Assembly (NCBI GenBank): GCA_027596945.1
Contig: JADGJH010000330.1
Location: forward strand, 1-12,746
Source: Physocladia obscura
Lineage: Eukaryota; Chytridiomycota; Chytridiomycetes; Chytridiales; Chytriomycetaceae
Length of the DNA: 12,746 nt
Direction of reading: 5' to 3'
This document shows positions 1 to 7,149 of this stretch, piece after piece. Position numbers and translations under genes: made by a program. The stretch's first letter is position 1. Each line of letters starts with the position of its first letter. Below the pieces are notes generated by a model. It did not search any database. It was given only the letters and a program-made list of their open reading frames with translations, and was not told the DNA's origin.

Positions 1-308
1 CTGGAGAATAAACTTATCATTTCTTTATGTGTATTGGAATAAAATGATGTCAGGGTATATTTTGGGTTTTATCTCATGCACTCCATCACAGAGTAATGCA
101 GATTTCAACATTTTATTTAATAATACCAATAATAAAATTAAGAAAGACATTGGGTTTAAGTAGTTTTTGAAGTAAAAAAAAAAAAATAAAAGACACTTGA
201 AAGAAAAATTGTTGGAAAGCAGTTGGAAATTGCTTGAATTGTTTTTGGGTTCTTGAAGTTAATAGAAAGCTTTCTAGAAAATTCTTAAAGAAAAATTAGA
301 TTAGCAAT

Positions 309-680
309 CTAATTTATAACAGATACACTGAAAACAATTGAATTTTTCATCTTTTCATCCAAGACTGGATACATGTGGTTGTTTGCTACCACATACTTTA
401 ACACTGGGACATGATGGTTCCATTTCTGTGATTTGAAATGACAGAGCACATTCAATTCTAAATCAAGAGCATACAATTTAATAATGTACTTTTCACAAAA
501 GATCTGTAATTAATTTATTGTTTTAAAGTAGTATGTCTTGATTTCACCATGTTCAAAAACATATTTCAATCCCTCAAACATTACATCCTTGATGAATGGA
601 TAATAATTATCATTCCAAAACTGATAAACACAATAATTCTTTATAATTCCAGTGAAAATAATACACTGTTTATGCACCAT
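309..680 (-). pseudogene. Decayed coding relic, unidentified (possibly mobile-element derived)
   Basis: Read on the minus strand from an ATG at 680-678, one frame stays open to a TAA at 512-510 and then, in the same frame, for another 66 codons to a TAG at 311-309. The amino-acid make-up after the first stop looks protein-like, with a stretch reading VVANNHMYPVLDEKMKNSIV. The N-H-x-Y-P/L-[IV]-x-D-[EK] pattern reminds me of repeated proteins in fungal and protist genomes, some linked to family-B DNA polymerases of large mobile elements. That is a memory-level resemblance only. A single in-frame stop could also be intronic, since a TTACAG acceptor-like site follows it at once. Function unknown; partial or dead copy most likely. 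Confidence 0.35.
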
Positions 681-1643
681 GAGTAAACTGAGCAAGAATG
701 AGGGGGGTATTGAAGAGGTTGTGCAAGGAATCTGGAATATAGCAAAACAAAACATTAAGGGCACAGCAGTTCTCAGATGGCAAATATAAACTTGACAAAT
801 CTGAACCCAGAGTTAAAAGTGTGGCCTCTTTTGAAGAATTGGCAAATAGGAACAGCAAATACTCATATGGCAATGCTGAGCCTTTCTTATTTATTGCAAA
901 CACAGTCTTTCAAAAAACACAACAGACATTGAAAAGAAAACAACACAACTGATTCAACAAATTCTTCAACATCTAGTGAATGAAGGTGGTGAGATAAAGC
1001 TATTTATCCCCACTCTATTTTGCTTTATTTCATTAAGGATTGGGAAAAATTTAATTGTGAAGTCTTGATATTGCCTGCAAATTTAGTGACCACTCTAGAG
1101 TACCAAGCACGAATAAGCAAACTCATTAATCAACTGCATTTGACTCATCTGCATTGCTCTGCCAAACACTTTATCCAGCATGACTGGGCAAATTCCTTGG
1201 CATAATCAACGCTGCCACATCAAATGGATACTGCAATTTCTCAAGAGTTTCTACAAAATATTCAATTCCTTTTCAATGAAGGTACTGAGCAATAAGAAGG
1301 TTGTAACAGGTCAATGAATCTGTTGAGATTGCAGAGAATCTGCAGGAAAATTTTAATAACTTTGCTAACAAATTGTCAAAGACAATCAAACTGAGGCAAC
1401 AAACAAAGAATATAAAAAACAATTGCTCAAAGCAGATATATTGTTTCAGTAGTTTGTAGATCTTTGCAACCATTAATCAATTTTCAGAATGCCAATAAAA
1501 ATAAAAATGAAAATCAGGACATCAAAAGGATTATTAATGAGAGTTGTTCAGATGATCAAATTGAAAGTTTCAATCCAAATAATTCCAGGGATTTAGATGA
1601 TGGGGGTGAAGAAGAAAAAGAAGGTTTAAATAAGGGAGTTTAA
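679..1643 (+). pseudogene. Frameshifted protein-coding relic with acidic C-terminal tail, unidentified
   Basis: Several protein-like open stretches lie in order on the plus strand but in shifting frames. They are 36 codons from an ATG at 679 (stop 787-789), then a stretch containing VASFEELANRNSKYSYGNAE to a stop near 950, a Q/L-rich helix-like stretch near 925-1010, a 61-codon stretch at 1020-1205 containing ARISKLINQLHLTHLHCS, and a final 51-codon stretch ending at TAA 1641-1643. The last stretch follows a TTTTCAG acceptor-like sequence (1481-1487) and is rich in D, E, N and S (SRDLDDGGEEEKEGLNKGV). The shifts could be introns or decay. Several breaks lack good splice sites, so decay is favoured. 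Family not recognised. Confidence 0.3.
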
Positions 1644-1741
1644 AATATATAATAACTGAGACTTTATTTATATCCCATTGCCTTTACACCTTATTTTATG
1701 CCCTATCTGAGGATCAAAGCATCTTGTGCATACATAGCCTC

Positions 1742-1756
1742 AGTGGCAAAAAACAG
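1742..1756. repeat. Candidate left terminal inverted repeat of Tc1/mariner relic
   Basis: AGTGGCAAAAAACAG here is the imperfect inverse of 2670-2686, which read on the minus strand gives AGTGGCAAAAGAAACAG. The preceding base makes it CAGTGGC, a start common in Tc1/mariner ends. The pair brackets the transposase relic and would delimit about 945 bp. A clean TA target duplication is not preserved. Confidence 0.45.
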
Positions 1757-1816
1757 AGCACATATCAAAATTTCAATATTTTAGCAATGATTTTGCATTT
1801 ACCAGTTAAAAATTTT

Positions 1817-2540
1817 TCACGGTGCTTCTTTTTTATACTCCCAACAAAGTTTTATTTTGAGTAGACCAAAAAAAATTTCAATTGGGCTAAAGAAAGAACA
1901 GTAGGTGAAGAAGAATATAGAAATTATCCCAGCACATAATAGTTTCATTATCAGCTCTGCCAATTTGTGTATTTTTGCATCATCAAGATTCCAAACTGAA
2001 TTTCATTTTGGATATTTTTGCATCTACTTATGTTCTGCAGCCAGTTGCAGACAATACCGTGAACTTTGTTTTGTTGAATATTTCTTCCATTGAAAATGCT
2101 TTGAGAAGCCCAGAACACAAAAAGGAAATGTGAGGGAATCTTTGATACTCCCCTCTTAAATAAAGTTTCTTCCATTTGAGTACATATCCACAGTGCCTAA
2201 ACATCTTACAATTATCAAATGAAACTTCATCTGAGAAAAAATTGTGGAGTTTCCAATCTATTGAGTTCAATTCATGTGTGAATTTCATAATTTCAATCTC
2301 TTTGATATGCCTGACTCAATGTTCTAGAATTTTCCATGTGAGGCTGGCAACATGAATTATATGTCAGATATGAGAAATGCTAATTCACTTATGCCATCAT
2401 TTGCAAAATGCAACTTGATCTTCATCCAAGAATGATAGTGGCAATTCAGTAAAGTATTTAAGTGTCCACTGCTTTTGAATGATGGAGAACTTTGGATCTA
2501 CTAATTTTTGAGCCATTCTTGTCAATGCGCCATCTGATTC
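1817..2540 (-). pseudogene. Tc1/mariner-superfamily (DD34E) transposase pseudogene
   Basis: Minus-strand remnant of a cut-and-paste DNA transposase. In order, and across frame changes, it shows: a linker-like region with LPLSFLDEDQ (near 2450-2420); ISISHI followed by VRHIKEIEIMKFTHELNSID, resembling the end of the DNA-binding region; the first catalytic Asp in FFSDEVSFDN (codon 2231-2229); YPK..NSVWNLDDAKIHK with the second Asp (codon 1984-1982); and YCSFFSPIEIFFGLLK with the catalytic Glu (codon 1879-1877). Exactly 34 residues separate the second Asp from the Glu, which is the DD34E signature. Stops in all segments, at least two frameshifts and a missing N-terminal HTH make it inactive. It ends at TGA 1819-1817, short of the usual C-terminus. 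It may be an internally deleted copy. Confidence 0.85.
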
Positions 2541-2669
2541 AAATTTGGAAATAAAAATTAATTATCAAAATACAAAATGGAGGTAAACTTAGGTGTAGAT
2601 GTTGTGTAAACAAACACACAGATCAGGAAAACAGAACAGAAAAAAATAAAAGGAATATAAACTGTTTCC

Positions 2670-2686
2670 CTGTTTCTTTTGCCACT
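2670..2686. repeat. Candidate right terminal inverted repeat of Tc1/mariner relic
   Basis: CTGTTTCTTTTGCCACT, inverse of 1742-1756 with about two extra bases. It is followed directly by A, so GCCAC-TA could hold one TA of the target duplication. It lies about 130 bp beyond the last recognisable transposase codons, too little room for a full N-terminal domain. Confidence 0.45.
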
Positions 2687-3434
2687 AGCCACTTTGCTGG
2701 AGTTGTTACATCTTTTGAAATGTGTTTATTTCAAAATATTTTCATCAATAATATGAATAAATTTTTTTGTTTATTCTCAGCTGATAAGACATTCTGTACG
2801 TAGAGTTAATGTTGAGACTTGAAACTACCTGTAATACAAGCTCATCTTAATTCAAGAAATCAAAAAAAATCTTTCAAAATAAAGAATGCCAATCATCAAA
2901 CAAGCATACACTCATCTATCAAACCAATAAATCAAATTTATTTGCAGTAACTGGTTGACCAGCGTCTCTCCAATAGGAAATGCAATCAGGTCTACCAAAC
3001 TAATGATGATCATGTTGGAGTCATGCTATAGTTTATGAATTTCCACTTGGATGAGTATTGCAATAATTGTAATAAAATATTATTGAAATCAAGAAATGCG
3101 TTTTTGCAGACATGTGGTACCACTGCCTTTTTTTGAAAGGACTGCAAACTCACAAACAGAGCCACTGCAAAACTTGGCAGATACTCAGCTTATGCAATGG
3201 AATTACAGCAGGACATGCTCGCATGTAATGAAGTATTAAAGGCACTTTTGTCAGCACCTCTTTAGTCACTGTTCACTAAATTGTTCTAATTGTACCAAGC
3301 TGTCTTTTTTCTTCAGCAAATCTCAGTCCGCAGGCAATACAAAATGAGTTACTAATATACTTTGATCAACCAGAAACATGGAGAGGAAATCTGTTTCAAA
3401 TAAAAATTTTCATATCCAAGCACTTCATTTCTAT
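2687..3434. other. Gene-poor AT-rich spacer
   Basis: No recognisable gene. One plus-strand stretch at 3143-3265 is open and protein-like (RATAKLGRYSAYAMELQQ, stop TAG 3263-3265) and may be another coding relic, too short to identify. The right part must hold the 3' untranslated region of FARSA on the minus strand. No clean AATAAA was seen on that strand close behind its stop. Confidence 0.4.
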
Positions 3435-5607
3435 TCAAAGTTCACGCCCCATTTTTTTGTCCAATCTACAATAGTCTTGGTCAGCAAAACAAACAAAAAA
3501 AACAAAAAAAAACAAAAAAAAAAACACATATAAACAGAAGAACAAACCTGCAAATTGGATTCTTTTGAACCAATTCAATGTTCACCTTATGCCCCAATAA
3601 TTCTCTGATATCATCATACCCATACTTAATCATTGTTGGTCTCTCAAGACCTAGACCCCACGCGATCACACTCACATCTTCAGGCAGACCAAGCGGACCT
3701 AACATCTCAGGCCGGAACATACCACTGTTTCCTATCTCAACCCACTTGCCCAGTCCTGTGCAAATATATTTTTGGTCAGAGCAACTCTTTTATTTTATAT
3801 ATATAGTTTTTTACCATCATGCCATGAAAAAATTTCCATGCTAGGTTCAGTATACGGGTTGTACGCTGGCTTGAATTTGATTTTCGGGATACCCAGTTTT
3901 TGAAAGAAGCTGTGCAGGACACCAATCAAGTCCCCGAGGGTAAGTCCCCTATCAGCAACGACCCCCTCCAGTTGATGGAACTCGGCAAGGTGCGTTGCAT
4001 CAGTCGTTTCGTTTCGGAAAACACGGTCGATTGAGAAATATTTTACGGGTCGGAATTCTTTCTGTTAAATATTTTTAGCAAAAAAAAAATCGACTAAACA
4101 ACGCGTACCTCTTGTGCAAGGTGGTATAACATGTTTGAGCTAACAGCAGTAGTGTGGGTTCTTAGAATCAACTTTTCAGCTTCTTCTTTCTTCCAATCGT
4201 AGCCATAGCTACAAAAAAAAAATTTGGAGAAAAAAAAAATCAGAAATATGATGTAGAAAATTCAAGAATTTTTTTCCTTTTACTAATAGTATCACTGAGA
4301 TCTATATATTTTACCCAATGCTGCCATATCCACCACTAGTGTGAACCTTCTTGACACGTTCCATATAATCCCGCGGAAACTTATCGTCAGTCGCAGGATC
4401 TTTCAAAAAGAAAGTGTCGTGAGCGTCTCGGGCAGGATGTTGCTGTGGCTGAAAAAGTGCGTCAAAGTTCCAGAACGAAGAATCAACAAACTTGTTGGTG
4501 GGCATCTCAGTGAATCTTTTATTTTTATTTTTGGCATCATACTACACATATGTTTGTTATGCACTCACCCCAATTCCAAAAAAATTTGCCGAAATTCTTC
4601 ACGCACTTTCATGAGAGGATGTAAATATCCGCCGCGTGGAGCGACCCCTGTAACACCTGGCGCAAAATTGTATTTTTTGAATACGGCAGATTTCCAGTCG
4701 CCAGACGTGATCAAATCTTGCGTAATATCAGTTTCCTCTTTAGCTAAGTTTGTCGTGAATTTAGCGCCTCTTGTAACACTATATGAGGAGGATTTTCTGT
4801 TTGTTTTTTGTTTTTTTCGTTACTTAAAAAGTAAAAATAAAAAACCAAAAACCTTTTGTCCACAAGCTTTCTCTTTTTATAATCTGCAAGGATGGCCTGA
4901 TCCAACGGTACACTGCCATCACGAATGGATAAGAGGTTTGCACGAGTAACGTCGACAACGTTATCCACACTACGAATAAGCGCGTTGGGAGTTGACGGAT
5001 TTTTTTTGATCCACTTGTTTTTGAACGCGGCACCCTGACCAAACTTATATGAGTCTCCGACGATTTTCTAAAAAAAAAATTTTAAGAACGAAGTTTTGGT
5101 TCTTCCCTGATTATTCTTTGGTTTTTACCAATTTAACTCAATACACTTTTTGTTTTCGCTGGCTGACTCAATTTTTTCACTCAAGTCTCTTGTTTTGGTC
5201 GCTTTCGGTCATACATTACCTGCAACTTCGAGATAGAAATGCCATCAGGGCCAGGAGGGATGGCGTCAAACACCATTACTTCGGGTGATCCATTGCTAGC
5301 AATACCTTGGCCTTCTGGTGTGAGGACCCAGTATTCAGACTCAATGAACGTAAAAGCAACAACCTTCAATGTAAGTTGGCATCATTGGACCAAAAAAAAA
5401 AAAAAAAAAACGGGAGGGAAATTAAATATCACGCACTTCGCGCGAAGTTAGACCGTTGAGCACTGACAAGACTTGCAGCTGATCAATGGCAGCGCCGTCA
5501 ATGCGCAGAGCGGCCGTGTCGGCAATTGTTGCGTCAGGCGAGTCAAGACTGTGCAGGATAAGAGCTTGGATTTTGGCGGCCTCAACGACAGCGGGAGGTG
5601 CCGTCAT
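3435..5607 (-). CDS. FARSA: Cytosolic phenylalanyl-tRNA synthetase, alpha subunit (FARSA/FRS2)
   Basis: Catalytic alpha subunit of the cytosolic alpha2-beta2 PheRS (EC 6.1.1.20), which charges tRNA-Phe with phenylalanine using ATP. Exons on the minus strand: 5607-5437, 5363-5220, 5067-4853, 4778-4569, 4515-4315, 4208-4109, 4061-3815, 3755-3548, 3465-3435. All are joined by GT-AG introns of 47-152 nt that keep phase. The product from ATG 5607 is 508 aa, the same length as I recall for human FARSA. The N-terminal winged-helix region covers about residues 1-175. Class II motif 1 lies in [19 protein letters not shown] (about 228-248). [20 protein letters not shown] sequence follows. Motif 2 is [11 protein letters not shown] (355-365) and motif 3 is [13 protein letters not shown] (463-475). 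NPYTEPSME lies between them. The last exon is only 31 nt and encodes the end [10 protein letters not shown]. Earlier in-frame ATGs at 5841 and 5895 are possible starts. The beta subunit is not in the window. Confidence 0.95.
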
Positions 5608-5895
5608 TGCAGTCGGAGCTGTTGGAACTTTTGGTCCAAGATTTTGATGAATTGTTAGATGATTCGATTGTATGCCATTAGCTTGTTGATGATTTTGTTG
5701 CATGGATTGCGATGGATTCTCGATGACGGTTTGAGAGGCGCTTTGTGTTTGCAACTCTTTGGCACGATTGTCACCATTAGTTTGCAGTTGGGGACCATTG
5801 GCCGGCTCCCAGTGCCAATCAACCCACACGAACTCAGCCATTCGGTCTTCTTTTTTTGGCGTTTTCCGAAACCAGTCATCTTTTCTTGATTGCAT
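5608..5895 (-). other. Open in-frame upstream extension of FARSA exon 1 (coding or 5' UTR)
   Basis: The FARSA exon 1 frame stays open for 96 codons above ATG 5607, with ATGs at 5895 and 5841. The extension begins with a short W- and charge-rich part (EFVWVDWHWEPANGP) and then is rich in Q, N and S, with no similarity to known FARSA N-termini. If translated it would be a roughly 78- or 96-residue low-complexity extension. If not, it is a leader holding the shared promoter with the divergent SNARE gene. The canonical length from 5607 favours the leader reading; the absence of stops favours coding. Confidence 0.5.
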
Positions 5896-5903
5896 TACAT
5901 TGT

Positions 5904-6928
5904 ATGTCGTTCACGACTTTTTCCGGGGGAGCAGGGGTAACAGGAGGTGCAGAAAGAGCCGGAGCGGGCGATGCAGACAGCGAAAAGGACTGGTGAGCAA
6001 AACGGCTGTTTGAGGGGTGTGCGTTTGCTAACCAGCACAGTTGTGTTTGCCTGCTCGCTGCTTGCATGCTTGCTTGATCAGGAACGCAGAAGTGGCACGG
6101 CTGCAGTCGGCGGCCAGCGCGGCGTATCTGGCGCTGACGGAGGCGCGGCATTCAGACGGCTCTTCCGAAAGGGAAGGCGACGTCGGCGCCGAAGACCTGG
6201 CCGTGCGGCTCGCGCAACTCGAGGCGCGGCTGTCGGCCCTGGAAGCAGCGCGCATCCTGACGCCGTCCGCCGCACGCGCAAAAGAACGTCAGCTGCTGGC
6301 CCTGAGCAAGCAGGTCGACCGCATTGCCGCCCTGGCCCTTTCGCTGCCACCCAGCAACAACAACCAGAACAACCAGAACAAAGTCAACCAGCAGGCTACT
6401 ACCAGACGTCTGCTACTTCAGAGTCCTTCCCCTACATCTTCTCGCAACGCCGCCTCTCGTCTCGCTTCTCCTTCGTCGCTACCAAACAATCGAATTACCA
6501 GCAACATTAACAACAATAAGATTGCTCCCATTACTGGTGGCGGCAGCAGTATATCGGGCTCTGCAGATGTCGCCCCACTGTCGTCGGGCGAACTCCTACA
6601 GCTACAAACTCGCCTGATTGACGGTACAATAATACCTCCATCCATCCGGAATTAACTTATTGTTTCTAAAGACCAGGACACCCACCTTGACGCCCTCAGC
6701 AACACCATCCTGCGCCAAAAGCAAATCGGCATACAGATTGGCGACGAGCTTAGCCTGCACGTTGATCTGCTTCAGCAAACTGACCAGTCAATGGAAAACA
6801 CGTCTGACCGCCTCAGGCATGTTAACCGTGACTTGAACTCTTTTTCTGCTAGAGTGAAATCGGATTACCGCGCAAACATTTGCATTGTCATTCTTGTTGT
6901 TGTTCTTTTTGTCATTGTATTTTCGTAG
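5904..6928 (+). CDS. Tail-anchored Qc-SNARE, syntaxin-8-like
   Basis: Membrane-fusion SNARE, 295 aa. Exons: 5904-5992, 6082-6623, 6672-6928, with phase-consistent GT-AG introns of 89 and 48 nt. The N-terminal region (about 30-125) begins DWNAEVARLQSAASAAYLAL, like the N-terminal helical domain of syntaxin-8/SYP5-type proteins. An N-, Q-, S- and P-rich linker follows (about 126-200). The third exon encodes the SNARE motif (about 211-270; LDALSNTILRQKQIG, then IGDEL) and a C-terminal anchor (about 279-294; ICIVILVVVLFVIVFS) with almost no lumenal tail. Heptad layers on both sides of the centre are in place (L237, I233; L244, M251, L258, V261, L265). The ionic zero-layer residue is H240 where Q is expected. 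Late-endosome/vacuole fusion is the likely role by family. There is no PX domain, so it is not Vam7. The ATG at 5904 has a weak context. The 5' part is much richer in GC than neighbouring genes. Confidence 0.85.
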
Positions 6929-6936
6929 TGGGATCA

Positions 6937-6942
6937 AATAAA
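6937..6942 (+). terminator. Poly(A) signal of the SNARE gene
   Basis: AATAAA lies eight bases after the TAG at 6926-6928, implying a very short 3' untranslated region. The next gene starts about 210 bp downstream. Confidence 0.6.
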
Positions 6943-7149
6943 CAATTCAATCTTTCATTGATGAAGTATAAAGAAAAGTTAAAAGTCTACAAAGTTGAGA
7001 AAATAATATTCCACTTGGTCTTGTTTCGGTCAAAATTTCTCTTGTTTTGCCACGTGAGTTTCTGACAATTTCCAGAAAAATTCAACCAATCGTTTTTTCC
7101 CATTTCATTTGCATCGTTTTTTTCGCCTGCTTTTTTAAATTCGAAAAAA
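6943..7149 (+). promoter_or_regulatory. GRP94 promoter/5' UTR region with candidate stress elements
   Basis: This is the only non-coding DNA between the SNARE poly(A) signal and the GRP94 start. It holds a palindromic CACGTG at 7051-7056, in the context GCCACGTGAG, which contains the CCACG core used by ERSE/UPRE elements. TTCCAGAA at 7070-7077 is one inverted pair of heat-shock-element units, with a further TTC one base out of register. A CCAAT box is at 7086-7090. Poly-T and an A-rich run precede the ATG. No TATA box was clear. Roles are inferred from motifs only. Confidence 0.4.

Noticed and set aside
3487..3530. A-rich microsatellite as a functional repeat or CRISPR-like array
   Set aside because: Simple A/C run within a FARSA intron; no repeat-spacer structure. 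No CRISPR, tRNA or rRNA was seen in the window.
3578..3844. Plus-strand ORF opposite the FARSA 3' half
   Set aside because: Antisense shadow of the motif 3 exon; no features of its own.
4341..4949. 202-codon plus-strand ORF
   Set aside because: It is antisense to FARSA exons 3, 4 and 5 and their introns. The minus strand carries conserved class II synthetase motifs with consistent splice sites.
3435..5607. Mitochondrial or bacterial-type PheRS
   Set aside because: The long N-terminal winged-helix region, 508-aa length and HPARD/RPEML motifs match the archaeal/cytosolic alpha subunit.
5876..6350. Arg/Pro/Ala-rich ORFs on both strands at 5876-6350
   Set aside because: Long open frames arise here because GC-rich sequence has few stops; only the SNARE frame fits splice sites and family.
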